A DNA stretch of 64,000 nucleotides from Actinospica sp035493475 (GCA_035493475.1 DATJIF010000018.1:1-64000); one strand, 5' to 3'. Positions 43,248-52,185 are shown, counted from the stretch's first letter. Program-made: numbers and translations. The notes: generated by a model not told the origin, from the sequence alone.

Positions 43248-44569
43248 CCTACCGGGACGCGGTCGCGCGCGGCATCGCTCAGGAGATGGCCCGGGACGAG
43301 CGCGTCGTGCTGATCGGCGAGGACGTGGCGGGCGCGGGCGGGGTGTTCAAAACCACCGTCGGGCTCCTCGAGCGTTTCGGGCCACGGCGCGTCGTCGACA
43401 CTCCGATCAGTGAGCAGGCCATCCTCGGGGCGGTGATGGGCGCCGCGATGACCGGGCTGCGACCGATCGCCGAGATCATGTTCGGCGACTTCTTCGCAGT
43501 GTGCTGGGACATCATCGCCAACCAGATCGCCAAGACGCGGTACATGACGGACGGCCAGGTCTCGCTTCCGCTGGTGATCAAGACGGGCAACGGGGCCGGG
43601 CTACGGTTCGGCGCCCAGCATTCGCAGGCGGTCGAGAACTGGGCGATGGCGATCCCGGGACTCAAGGTCGTCGTGCCGTCCACGCCGCGTGACGTGGTCG
43701 GGCTGATGGCGGCCGCCGTGCGCTCGGACGACCCGGTGCTGGTGTTCGAGGCGAAGGGGCTGTACCCGACGAAGGGCGACGTCGAGGACGGCGAGATCGT
43801 CGATGCGCTCGGCACGGCGCGCATCGTACGTCAGGGCCGTGATGCCACGATCCTCGCGCTGGGCTTGATGGTCCCGCGCGCGCTCACGGCGGCGGAGCAC
43901 CTGGCCGCGCGGGGGATCGACGCCGAGGTCATCGATGTCAGGTCCCTGATGCCGCTCGACGCGCGCACGATCCTGGAGTCCGTGGCGAAGACCGGTCGGC
44001 TGTTCACGGTGGAGGAGAATCCGCGCGTGCTCGGCTGGGGAGCGGAGATCGCCTCGATCGTCGCGGAAGAAGGCTTCTGGGGCCTGGACGGACCGATTCA
44101 GCGCATCACGACGCCGCACATCCCGCTTCCGTCCGCCGACAGTCTGGAGGATCTGGTCCTGCCCTCGGCGGACGTGGTCGCGGCGACTGTGGAGAAGGCG
44201 TTGCAGGCGTCCAGGCGTAGTGACGGTGGCGGCAGCAGTCGAACAGGGGAAGTTGAAGAAGATCAGTTGGCGGCCATGGTCGGAGCGATCGCGCATACGT
44301 TGCTGCGGGGCGTCCGGCTGCAGTGTCCGGCTACTGATATCGAGGTCACGTCCGGTGAGCACGCGGTCGTGATCAGGGATGCGCACAACCTCACGTGCGA
44401 GGCGATCGTTCGGCGGTTGGCGGTTCTGGATGGAGGGGTGGGGAGTTCGACCACTGTGATCGGGATTGACGGGCTTGTCAATGCACTGATCACGTCGGAC
44501 GGTGTCAGGCTGTCGGCGGCCGCTGACGCGCGGCTTGATCTGGCGGCCCTGGCCAAGTTGGTGACCTAG
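43235..44569 (+). CDS. 2-oxoacid dehydrogenase E1 beta subunit with unusual C-terminal extension
   Basis: A 444-residue protein. Residues 1-325 form a standard E1 beta (LIGEDVAGAGGVFKTT at about 27-42, catalytic-type His in GAQHSQAVENW at about 128, C-terminal domain with VIDVRSLMPLD). Residues about 345-444 are an added domain not found in normal E1 beta. Part of it (VVIRDAHNLTCEAIVRRLA) recalls the segment of E2 acyltransferases before the catalytic HxxxDG site, but no HxxxDG is present. It may be a remnant or docking element. It overlaps the alpha subunit and ends 6 bases from the convergent regulator. Confidence 0.87.
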   Translation: MAELTYRDAVARGIAQEMARDERVVLIGEDVAGAGGVFKTTVGLLERFGPRRVVDTPISEQAILGAVMGAAMTGLRPIAEIMFGDFFAVCWDIIANQIAKTRYMTDGQVSLPLVIKTGNGAGLRFGAQHSQAVENWAMAIPGLKVVVPSTPRDVVGLMAAAVRSDDPVLVFEAKGLYPTKGDVEDGEIVDALGTARIVRQGRDATILALGLMVPRALTAAEHLAARGIDAEVIDVRSLMPLDARTILESVAKTGRLFTVEENPRVLGWGAEIASIVAEEGFWGLDGPIQRITTPHIPLPSADSLEDLVLPSADVVAATVEKALQASRRSDGGGSSRTGEVEEDQLAAMVGAIAHTLLRGVRLQCPATDIEVTSGEHAVVIRDAHNLTCEAIVRRLAVLDGGVGSSTTVIGIDGLVNALITSDGVRLSAAADARLDLAALAKLVT

Positions 44570-44574
44570 CCGAA

Positions 44575-45423
44575 TTAGTCCACGGCCAGCGACTGCGTGC
44601 CGAGGACGATGGCCAGGGCGAGGCGGTCGGCGTCCTCGGTGCCGGGTTCGGCGGTGTAGACGGAGATGCGCAGGTCGTCGAGGGCCACGAGCAGGCTGTC
44701 GCAGTCCAGGGTGATGCGGCCGACGTCCGGGTGGTCGACGACCTTGCGCTTCGAGGGGTCGGGGAGCGGGGGCGGGGCGTCGGAGTCCCAGAGTTCGGCG
44801 AAGCGCGGGCTTCGTTCGGTGAGCTCGGCGATGAGGCGGCGCAGCGCTAGGTCGGCGGGGTAGCGCGACGCGGTGAGGCGCAGGTCGGCGACCAGGCGGG
44901 CCTCGTGCTCGGCCTGTTCCTGCTCGCTGTGGACCACGCGGGTGCCGGGGCCGAGGAGGTTGCGCCAGACGGCGTTACGCTCGATGCCGCGCCAGGTGGA
45001 CGTGTCGCCCATGAGCGCGTCGAACGGGGCGTTGGCGAGCACGAGCGTCCAGGTGGCGTCGTAGACCACGACCGGGGTGTTCGCCAGCCGGTCGAGCAGC
45101 CGCTGCACGCTCGGGGTCACCCGCGAGGGGACGACGTCGCGGCCGGGGGCGGCGTGGCCGGCGAGCTGGTAGAGCAGGTCACGCTCGTTGTCCGCGAGCC
45201 GCAGCGCGTGCGCGAGAGCCTCCACCACCTGCGCGGACGGTGCGGTCGCGCGGCCCTGTTCGAGGCGGGTCAGGTAGTCGGCCGAGATCCCGGCGAGCGC
45301 GGCCAGCTCCTCGCGGCGTAATCCGGTGGCCCGACGGCGCTGACCAGGCGGGATTCCGACGGCGGCCGGTGCGACGCGGTCACGCCAGCGGCGCAGGGTG
45401 CGGCCGAACTCCCAGGACTCCAT
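44575..45423 (-). CDS. XRE-family regulator with MmyB-like ligand-binding domain
   Basis: A 282-residue transcription regulator. The N-terminal helix-turn-helix (about 28-75) shows RRATGLRREELAALAGISADYLTRLEQG, a standard XRE opening, here split by position 47. The C-terminal part (about 105-265) is the MmyB-like PAS-related domain (VYDATWTLVLANAPFDALMG), which binds fatty-acid-like ligands in characterised members. It is divergent from an SDR gene with a 101-base gap, a very common pairing in actinobacteria in which the regulator represses the reductase. Confidence 0.92.
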   Translation of the reverse strand: MESWEFGRTLRRWRDRVAPAAVGIPPGQRRRATGLRREELAALAGISADYLTRLEQGRATAPSAQVVEALAHALRLADNERDLLYQLAGHAAPGRDVVPSRVTPSVQRLLDRLANTPVVVYDATWTLVLANAPFDALMGDTSTWRGIERNAVWRNLLGPGTRVVHSEQEQAEHEARLVADLRLTASRYPADLALRRLIAELTERSPRFAELWDSDAPPPLPDPSKRKVVDHPDVGRITLDCDSLLVALDDLRISVYTAEPGTEDADRLALAIVLGTQSLAVD

Positions 45424-45468
45424 GCCTCAAGTCTGCGCCGTGCCGCGACCGTTGTCCTGGTCCTGGCA

Positions 45469-45478
45469 TTCCTAGGAA
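45469..45478. promoter_or_regulatory. Putative operator in XRE/SDR divergent promoter
   Basis: TTCCTAGGAA is a perfect 10-base palindrome, the only AT-containing palindrome in the 101-base region between the divergent XRE regulator (start 45423) and SDR (start 45525). It is a candidate binding site for the regulator. Confidence 0.45.
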
Positions 45479-45524
45479 AAGCGGACGACTGCCTGGCCCG
45501 GGACGGACGGCCCAGGCTGGGAGC

Positions 45525-46211
45525 ATGACTACGACACTGATCACCGGGGCCAACCGAGGCCTCGGCAGGGAATCCGCCGCCCAGCTCATCGCCGCCGGGC
45601 ACACCGTCTACATCGGCGCCCGGGACGAGGCGCGCGGCCGGGCCGTGGCCGAGGAGCTCGGCGCGGGTGCGCGGTTCGTGCAGCTCGACGTGACCGACGA
45701 CGCGTCCGTCGCCGCCGCCTTCGCGCAGATCGAGGCGGACGGCGGGCTCGACGTGCTCGTCAACAACGCCGGGATCGCCTTGCTCGCGCTCAACGGACCC
45801 GAGGCGCTGCGGGTGTTCGACACGAACGCCGTCGGGATCATCCGGGTGACGGAGGCCGCGCTGCCGCTGCTGAAGCGGTCCGCGAACCCGGTCGTCGTGA
45901 ACGTGTCGAGCGCGCTCGGCTCGTTCACCGCCAACCACGACCCCGCGCGGCCCGCGTCGCAGGTCTCGGCGATCGTCTACGGCTCCAGCAAGGCGGCCGT
46001 CTCGATGATCACCGTGCAGTACGCGCGCGCCGTGCCCGAGGTGAAGTTCAACGCGGTCGAGCCGGGCTACACGGCGACCGAGCTCGGCGGCTCCGTCACC
46101 GGCGGCCGACCGGTCGAGGTCAGCGCGCGCAACATCGTGCGGATGGCCGTGATCGGCGCGGACGGTCCGACCGGCACGTTCCAGGAGGACGACGCCGAGC
46201 TGGGCTGGTGA
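45525..46211 (+). CDS. Short-chain dehydrogenase/reductase
   Basis: A 228-residue SDR. The nucleotide-binding TGANRGLG is at 7-14, NNAG at 80-83, catalytic Ser128 and Tyr152-x3-Lys156 (YGSSK). The Arg after the Gly motif and GARDEARGR favour NADP(H). The substrate is unknown. ATG 45525 aligns with the family start and has GGGAG before it. Probably regulated by the divergent MmyB-type regulator. Confidence 0.92.
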   Translation: MTTTLITGANRGLGRESAAQLIAAGHTVYIGARDEARGRAVAEELGAGARFVQLDVTDDASVAAAFAQIEADGGLDVLVNNAGIALLALNGPEALRVFDTNAVGIIRVTEAALPLLKRSANPVVVNVSSALGSFTANHDPARPASQVSAIVYGSSKAAVSMITVQYARAVPEVKFNAVEPGYTATELGGSVTGGRPVEVSARNIVRMAVIGADGPTGTFQEDDAELGW

Positions 46212-46230
46212 CGGAGGCCGGGTGATTGAA

Positions 46231-46272
46231 TGGTCTGGTTCGCTCGGAGGTCGCTCCGCGTGAACCAGACCA
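46231..46272. terminator. Perfect 11-base-stem hairpin
   Basis: TGGTCTGGTTC (46231-46241) pairs with GAACCAGACCA (46262-46272) around a 20-base loop. It lies 20 bases after the SDR stop and 30 bases before the next ATG, so it may terminate the SDR message or act as an operator or leader structure for the 46303 gene. Confidence 0.55.
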
Positions 46273-46302
46273 CTGCCATGAGAACGGGACCGGGGACGGA
46301 CG

Positions 46303-47136
46303 ATGCAGCTCACTGCGACGCAGGTCTTCCATCACCGCTGGTCGGCGGCGTTGGCTGCGCAGGACGCGGCGGCGTTGCGCGGGCTCTACCGTGACGACGC
46401 GGTTCAGCTGTCCGTCGGCACGGGGCGGACGCTGGTCGGTGCGGAGGCGATCGCGGCCGGGTACGCGGAGGTGTTCGGCGTCGTCGGCGGGATCACGACG
46501 ACCGGCGTCGAGAGCTTCACCGACCTCGGCACCGCGTACGTCGCGGAGTCCCGGCAGACCAGCGGCTTCGCGCAGGCGCTGGCGTACGACGTGTTCGCGC
46601 TGCACGACGGTCGGGCGCGGTACCACGTCAGCGGCTCGATCACGCCGCGGACGGCGACCGCGCTGCCCGCCGAGTCCGCTACGCCCGGCCAGGTGTTCTA
46701 CCGGCGGATGTGGGAGGCGAAGCGCACCCGGAACGCGGCGGCGATCGCGGGCATGCTCACCCCGGACGCCGTGCAGGCCACGGTCCGCGGCGTGCTGCGC
46801 GGCGGCCCGGCGATCGTGCAGGGCGAACAGCGGGCGTGGCAGTACAACGCGGACCGCCGTCTCAGGGGGCTGTCGGCGTTCGTGGAGGGGCCGAACGTGC
46901 TCGCGGCGGAGGGCGTCGTGAACGTCACCCTGCTCGAGACGCCGTTCGACATGGAGTTCTACGAGGTCTGGCTGCTGCGCGACGACGGCCCGGCCGCGCT
47001 GAACGTATCAGGGCTGATCAACCCGCGCCCGGAGGAGCTCAAACAGCGGCTGCAGCGGATCGGCGCGCAGCAGGCCCAGGCCGTGCAGACCGTCGCCTAT
47101 GGGATCGCCAGGACGATCGGGCCGTGGCGCTGGTAG
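46303..47136 (+). CDS. Tandem SnoaL/NTF2-like protein
   Basis: A 277-residue protein built of two NTF2-like (SnoaL) domains. The first (about 5-125) opens VFHHRWSAALAAQDAAALRGLYRDDAV and the second (about 130-250) opens VFYRRMWEAKRTRNAAAIAGMLTPDAV. The fold hosts cyclases, isomerases or simple ligand binding. No catalytic residue set can be assigned. ATG 46303 follows a GGGGACGGA stretch that may serve as ribosome site. Single-gene unit. Confidence 0.8.
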   Translation: MQLTATQVFHHRWSAALAAQDAAALRGLYRDDAVQLSVGTGRTLVGAEAIAAGYAEVFGVVGGITTTGVESFTDLGTAYVAESRQTSGFAQALAYDVFALHDGRARYHVSGSITPRTATALPAESATPGQVFYRRMWEAKRTRNAAAIAGMLTPDAVQATVRGVLRGGPAIVQGEQRAWQYNADRRLRGLSAFVEGPNVLAAEGVVNVTLLETPFDMEFYEVWLLRDDGPAALNVSGLINPRPEELKQRLQRIGAQQAQAVQTVAYGIARTIGPWRW

Positions 47137-47269
47137 GGGGGATGAGAACCCGGAAGATCCGTCTGAACCGCTCGGGACCGCGCGCCGTGCTGGCCGGTAC
47201 AAGGGAAATCGGACACCGTTCGGGCACGGTGGGTCGTGCCCGAGCGCTGTTCGAGGAGAGGGAACTCGC

Positions 47270-48379
47270 ATGGCGCACAGACGGAGCTACCCGATCGCGG
47301 CCCTCGCGTTCACCGCGGGGCTCGTGTTCGCCGCGACCGCCTCGGCGTCGGCCGGGCAGACACCGGTCGACACGCACTTCGCCCCGCTCGCCTCGACCGT
47401 ACCGGCGAACGGGGACGTCAATCCGTACGGTGTCGCGGTGGTGCCGGCCTCGGTCGGCGCGCTCCACCGCGGCAGCGTCCTCGTCAGCAACTTCAACGAC
47501 TCCGCGAACGCGCAGGGCACCGGGACGACCATCGTCCAGGTCTCGCCGACCGGCAAGGTCACCACGTTCGCACAGCTCGACGCGAAGCACCTGCCGGGGG
47601 CCTGCCCCGGCGGCGTCGGCCTGACCACGGCGCTGGCGGTGCTGCGGTCCGGCTGGGTCGTGGTCGGCTCGCTGCCGACCGCGGACGGCAGTTCGGCGAC
47701 CGCGCAGGCCGGTTGCCTGATCGTGCTCGACAGCCACGGCAAGGCCCGGGAGACCTTGACGGGCTACGGCATCAACGGACCCTGGGACATGACCGCCGCG
47801 GACTACGGCGATCACGCGCAGCTGTTCGTCAGCAACGTGCTCAACGGCACCGTGGCCGCGAACGGCGCGACCGTGGACCGCGGCACCGTGCTGCGGATCG
47901 ACCTCGCGATCCCGTACGGCCACGCGCCGTACCGGGTGCGCTCCACCGTGATCGGTTCGGGATTCCCCGAGCGCACCGATCCGGCGGCGCTGGTCGTCGG
48001 CCCGACCGGCGTGGGGCTGGCCGGCAACGGCACGCTCTACGTCGCGGACACCGCGGGCAACCGCGTCGCCGCGATCCCGGACGCGACCGGACGGCACGGC
48101 AGCGACGGCACCGGCAGCACCCTGACGTCGGGCGGCGCGCTGAACGGTCCGCTCGGTCTGATCATCGGTCCGCACGGTACGGTCCTGACCGTCAATGGAG
48201 GGGACGGGCTGCTCGTCGCGACGGCGGCGAACGGCAAGCAGGTCCAGACCGTGCAGCTCGACTCGCAGAACTCGCCTCCGGGGGCGGGCGCGCTGTTCGG
48301 CCTGGCGCACAAGCCCGGCACCGCCGACGACCTCTACTTCGTCGACGACAACGCCAACACGCTCAACATCCTGAACTGA
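47270..48379 (+). CDS. Secreted beta-propeller (NHL-like) protein
   Basis: A 369-residue exported protein. A signal peptide ending ASASAG (about 29) is followed by repeated strand blocks with the NHL/SMP-30-like pattern (NPYGVAVVP, GTVLRIDL, GTLYVADTAGNRVAAIPD, GPLGLIIGPHG), giving a probable six-blade propeller. No active-site residues are clear, so binding or scaffolding outside the cell is the safest description. GAGGAGAGG precedes the ATG. The following 76 bases hold no terminator that I can see. Confidence 0.8.
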   Translation: MAHRRSYPIAALAFTAGLVFAATASASAGQTPVDTHFAPLASTVPANGDVNPYGVAVVPASVGALHRGSVLVSNFNDSANAQGTGTTIVQVSPTGKVTTFAQLDAKHLPGACPGGVGLTTALAVLRSGWVVVGSLPTADGSSATAQAGCLIVLDSHGKARETLTGYGINGPWDMTAADYGDHAQLFVSNVLNGTVAANGATVDRGTVLRIDLAIPYGHAPYRVRSTVIGSGFPERTDPAALVVGPTGVGLAGNGTLYVADTAGNRVAAIPDATGRHGSDGTGSTLTSGGALNGPLGLIIGPHGTVLTVNGGDGLLVATAANGKQVQTVQLDSQNSPPGAGALFGLAHKPGTADDLYFVDDNANTLNILN

Positions 48380-48454
48380 GCACTGACCCAAGCACTGCTG
48401 CACACGATTGCAGCCGGTCCACCCGACCCGCCATCCCGTGCTCCCTGCGCCTGA

Positions 48455-48512
48455 TTGACAGAGATCGCGCCGCTCACTAGCGTCGAAAATGCTCGGTTGA
48501 GCAATCGATTGC
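48455..48512 (+). promoter_or_regulatory. Promoter with downstream LacI-type operator (site 1)
   Basis: TTGACA (48455-48460), 17-base spacer, TAGCGT (48478-48483); start expected near 48490. The perfect palindrome GCAATCGATTGC (48501-48512) lies just downstream of that start, a position where a bound repressor blocks elongation. The same 12-mer occurs at 59652 and 59741 beside a LacI-family gene. Confidence 0.8.
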
Positions 48513-48539
48513 AGCGCTGCGTGGGTACGGAGGGCTTGA

Positions 48540-49457
48540 ATGGCGGTCGGGTGGATCGGCACGGGGCGGATGGGCGCGGCGATGGCCCGGCGGCTCGCGG
48601 CGGCCGACGTCGAACTGGTCGTCTGGAACCGGACGCGCGCCAAGGCGGAGGCCCTGCGCGCGGCCGGGAACGTGACGGTCGCCGAACGGATCGCCGATCT
48701 CGCCGCGTGTGAGGTCGTGTTCACCACCGTGGCCGGTTCGGCGGACCTCGAACAGGTGGTCATGGGGCCGGACGGGCTGCTCTCCCGGGACGACGCGGCT
48801 CCGGCGGTCGTCGTGGACGCCTCGACGGTGTCCGCCGAGGCCTCGGCCGCGGTGCGGGAGGCCGCGGCGGCGCGGGGTACGGCGTTCCTCGCGGCCCCGG
48901 TCAGCGGCAACGCCAAGGTGGTCGCGTCCGGGCGGCTCGGCTTCGTCGTCTCAGGGCCCGAAGACGCGTTCCGGCGGGTCGAACCGCTGCTCGAGGCCAT
49001 CGCCGGTTCGGTCACGTACGTCGGCGACGGCGACTCCGCGCGGCTGGTGAAGATCTGCCACAACCTCTTCCTCGGCGTCGTCACGCAGTCCCTCGCCGAG
49101 ATCCTGGTGCTCGCCGAGAAGGGCGGCATCTCCCGCGCCGCGCTGCTCGACTTCATGAATCACAGCGTGCTCGGCTCCGCCTTCACGCAGTACAAGACCC
49201 CTGCGTTGGTCAAGCTGGACTACACGCCCACCTTCACCCCCGTGCTGCTGCGCAAGGACTTCGATCTCGGACTCGACGCGGCGCACGACCTGGACGTGCC
49301 GATGCCGGTCGCCGCGCTCGTGCAGCAGCTCGTCCAGGCCACCATCAGCGGCGGCCGCGGCGCCGAGGACTTCGCCGTGCTGCTCGACCGGCAGGCGGCC
49401 AGCGCGGGCCTGGTGCTCAAGCCGGAGGACGCAGAGGTCGACGACGGACTGACCTAG
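48540..49457 (+). CDS. NAD(P)-dependent 3-hydroxyisobutyrate dehydrogenase family protein
   Basis: A 305-residue beta-hydroxyacid dehydrogenase. The Rossmann motif GWIGTGRMG occupies 4-12, the substrate loop DASTVSAE about 93-100, GAPVSG-like AAPVSGNAK about 118-126, and catalytic Lys171 in KICHNL. The family oxidises beta-hydroxyacids or reduces the corresponding semialdehydes. GGAGGG precedes the ATG. It is first in an operon with an M24-family protein and an aldehyde dehydrogenase, under operator site 1, so it probably handles an alcohol/aldehyde intermediate of the regulon's substrate. Confidence 0.88.
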   Translation: MAVGWIGTGRMGAAMARRLAAADVELVVWNRTRAKAEALRAAGNVTVAERIADLAACEVVFTTVAGSADLEQVVMGPDGLLSRDDAAPAVVVDASTVSAEASAAVREAAAARGTAFLAAPVSGNAKVVASGRLGFVVSGPEDAFRRVEPLLEAIAGSVTYVGDGDSARLVKICHNLFLGVVTQSLAEILVLAEKGGISRAALLDFMNHSVLGSAFTQYKTPALVKLDYTPTFTPVLLRKDFDLGLDAAHDLDVPMPVAALVQQLVQATISGGRGAEDFAVLLDRQAASAGLVLKPEDAEVDDGLT

Positions 49458-49475
49458 CCAGAAAGGGCCCACGAG

Positions 49476-50720
49476 ATGCCTGCTCCCGCGCTCATCCCCG
49501 CACCCGGCAGCACGGCCGTCGACTTCGAGGAACGCGTCGACTTCGCCCGGCTGCGCGCCTACCGCCTCGGCCGCGCCCGCGCCGCCCTCGACCGCTCCGA
49601 GCTCGGCGCGCTGCTCGTGTTCGACGTCAACGACATCAGATATCTGACGGCGACGATGATCGGCGAGTGGGCCCGCGACAAGATGGCCCGCTACGCGCTG
49701 CTGGCCCGCGGCGCCGAACCGGTCGTCTGGGACTTCGGCTCCGCCGCCCGGCACCACCAGTTGCACGCGCCGTGGCTGCGTCCGGAGAACTCGCGCGCCG
49801 GGATGCTCGGCCTGCGCGGCTCCGTCGCTCCCGAGGCAGGGCTCTTCGACCGCGCCGCCCAGGAGATCAAGGGGCTCCTGGAGGACGCGGGCGTGGCCGG
49901 CCTGCCGCTCGGGATCGACGTGGCCGAACCGCCGATGGTCTTCGCGTTGCAGCGGCTCGGCATCGACGTGCGCGACGGCCAGCAGGTCATGCTCGACGCG
50001 CGCGAGATCAAGTCGGCGGACGAGATCATGCTGCTGTCCACGGCCGCCGCGATGGTGGACGGCACGTATCAGACCATTGTCGAGGCGCTCAAGCCCGGCA
50101 TCCGGGAGAACGAGGTCGTCGCGCTCGCCAACAAGCGGCTCTACGAACTCGGCTCGGACGACGTCGAGGCCATCAACGCGGTCTCCGGCGAGCGGTGCAG
50201 CCCGCATCCGCACAACTTCACCGACCGGATCATCCGGCCCGGCGACCAGGTGTACTTCGACATCATCCAGTCCTTCAACGGCTACCGGACCTGCTACTAC
50301 CGCACCTTCGCCGTCGGCAGGTCCACGCCCGCGCAGCGCGACGCCTACCTGCGCGCCCGCGAATGGATCGACGCCGCGATCGCCGCCGTGAAGCCGGGCG
50401 TGGGCACGGACGAGATCGCCCGGCTCTGGCCGAAGGCGCCGGACTTCGGGTTCGCCGACGAGATGGCCGCCTTCGGTCTCCAGTTCGGCCACGGCCTCGG
50501 CCTCGCGCTGCACGAGCGGCCGATCATCAGCAGGCTGAATTCACTGGAGCATCCGGTCGAACTCAAGGCCGGCATGGTCTTCGCGCTGGAGACGTACTGC
50601 CCGGCCGCGGACGGCTACTCGGCCGCGCGGATCGAGGAAGAGGTCGTACTCACCGAGGACGGTCCGCGGGTGATAACCCTCTTCCCCGCCGAAGAGCTCT
50701 TCGTGGCGAATCGGTACTAA
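49476..50720 (+). CDS. M24-family (creatinase/aminopeptidase-fold) protein with altered metal site
   Basis: A 414-residue pita-bread-fold protein with a creatinase-like N-terminal domain (about 20-170) and C-terminal domain (about 180-405). In metallo-peptidases five residues bind two metals. Here the first Asp (262, YFDII), His (339, FGHGLG), Glu (ALETY) and last Glu (RIEEE) are kept, but the second Asp, 11 residues after the first, is Cys (YRTCYYRT). That favours a non-peptidase role such as the hydrolases and lyases known in this family. Position between two dehydrogenases in a repressor-controlled operon also argues for small-molecule catabolism. GTG-free ATG start with AAGG upstream. Confidence 0.85.
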   Translation: MPAPALIPAPGSTAVDFEERVDFARLRAYRLGRARAALDRSELGALLVFDVNDIRYLTATMIGEWARDKMARYALLARGAEPVVWDFGSAARHHQLHAPWLRPENSRAGMLGLRGSVAPEAGLFDRAAQEIKGLLEDAGVAGLPLGIDVAEPPMVFALQRLGIDVRDGQQVMLDAREIKSADEIMLLSTAAAMVDGTYQTIVEALKPGIRENEVVALANKRLYELGSDDVEAINAVSGERCSPHPHNFTDRIIRPGDQVYFDIIQSFNGYRTCYYRTFAVGRSTPAQRDAYLRAREWIDAAIAAVKPGVGTDEIARLWPKAPDFGFADEMAAFGLQFGHGLGLALHERPIISRLNSLEHPVELKAGMVFALETYCPAADGYSAARIEEEVVLTEDGPRVITLFPAEELFVANRY

Positions 50721-50721
50721 A

Positions 50722-52185
50722 ATGAACAATATGGATCATGAAGCCGCGCTCAAGCTCGCTCCCACCCAGCTGCTGATCGGCGGCGCCCTGCGCGACGCGT
50801 CCGACGGCTCGTCGATGGACGTCTACGATCCGGCGACGGCCGAGGTCATCGCGCAGGTGGCCTCCGGCAGCGTCGAGGACGGCCTGAGCGCGGTCGAGGC
50901 GGCGGCCGCCGCCGGACCGGCGTGGGCCGCGACCCCGCCCCGGCAGCGCGGTGAGGTGCTGCGCCGCGCGTTCGAGCTGATGACCGAGCGCGCCGAGGCG
51001 CTGGCCCTGCTGATGGTGCTGGAGAACGGCAAGGCGCTGCGGGACGCGCGCGGCGAGGCGGCGTACGCGGCCGAGTTCTTCCGCTGGTACGCCGAGGAGG
51101 CCGTGCGCGGCTTCGGCGAGTTCGGCACGGCCCCGTCCGGCGCCAACCGGATCCTGGTGACCCGGCAGCCGGTCGGCGTGTGCGTGCTGGTCACGCCGTG
51201 GAACTTCCCCGCCGCGATGGCCACCCGGAAGATGGGGCCCGCGCTGGCCGCCGGCTGCTCGATGGTGCTCAAGCCCGCCAGCGACACGCCGCTGACCGCC
51301 CTCGCGATCGGCGCGCTGCTGGAGGAGGCGGGCCTGCCCCCGGGCGTCGTCAACGTGGTCCCGTCGCGCAAGTCCGGCGCCGTCGTCTCCGCGATGCTGC
51401 ACAACCCGCGCGTGCGCAAGCTGTCCTTCACCGGCAGCACGGAGGTCGGGCGCACGCTGCTGCACGAGGCCGCCGACACGATCGTGAACACGTCGATGGA
51501 GCTCGGCGGCAATGCCCCGTTCCTGGTCTTCGGGGACGCCGACATCGACGCCGCCGTTCAGGGCGCGATGATCGCCAAGATGCGCAACGGCGGCGAGGCG
51601 TGCACGGCCGCGAACCGCTTCTACGTGCACCGCAGTGTCGCCGACGAGTTCTCGCGCGGTCTGGCCGAGGCGATGGGCCGCCTGGTGGTCGGGCCGGGCA
51701 GCGATCCGACCACCGAGCTCGGCCCGCTGGTCAACCCGGCCGCCGTCGACAAGGTCGAGGAACTGGTCACCGGCGCCCTGGACGACGGCGCGCGGGCCCT
51801 GATCGGCGCCGGACGCCCGGACCGCCGCGGCTGGTACTACGAGCCGACCGTGCTCACCGACGTGCAGCGGACGAACCCGATCCTCGGCGAGGAGGTGTTC
51901 GGGCCCGTCGCCCCCATCGTCGTGTTCGATGACGACGAGGAGGCCATCACCGCCGCCAACGACACCGAGTTCGGTCTCGTCTCCTACCTCTACACCGGCG
52001 ACCTCGCCCGCGGCCTGCGCGTGGCCGAAGCCCTCGAGGCCGGGATGATCGGCCTGAACCGGGGCCTGGTCAGCGATCCGGCGGCCCCGTTCGGCGGTGT
52101 CAAGCAGAGCGGGATCGGCCGCGAGGGCGGGCACGAGGGAATGCTCGAATACCTGGAGTCGAAGTACATCGCCGTGCAGTGGTGA
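50722..52185 (+). CDS. Aldehyde dehydrogenase (succinate-semialdehyde dehydrogenase type)
   Basis: A 487-residue NAD(P)-dependent aldehyde dehydrogenase. Catalytic Cys294 is in GGEACTAANR and general-base Glu260 in MELGGNAP; the cofactor loop FTGSTEVGR is near 235-243. Closest in pattern to GabD-like semialdehyde dehydrogenases. It begins one base after the M24 stop, so translation is coupled. It would oxidise the semialdehyde produced in this pathway to an acid entering central metabolism. Last gene of the operon; only 16 bases separate it from the convergent ABC permease. Confidence 0.9.
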   Translation: MNNMDHEAALKLAPTQLLIGGALRDASDGSSMDVYDPATAEVIAQVASGSVEDGLSAVEAAAAAGPAWAATPPRQRGEVLRRAFELMTERAEALALLMVLENGKALRDARGEAAYAAEFFRWYAEEAVRGFGEFGTAPSGANRILVTRQPVGVCVLVTPWNFPAAMATRKMGPALAAGCSMVLKPASDTPLTALAIGALLEEAGLPPGVVNVVPSRKSGAVVSAMLHNPRVRKLSFTGSTEVGRTLLHEAADTIVNTSMELGGNAPFLVFGDADIDAAVQGAMIAKMRNGGEACTAANRFYVHRSVADEFSRGLAEAMGRLVVGPGSDPTTELGPLVNPAAVDKVEELVTGALDDGARALIGAGRPDRRGWYYEPTVLTDVQRTNPILGEEVFGPVAPIVVFDDDEEAITAANDTEFGLVSYLYTGDLARGLRVAEALEAGMIGLNRGLVSDPAAPFGGVKQSGIGREGGHEGMLEYLESKYIAVQW

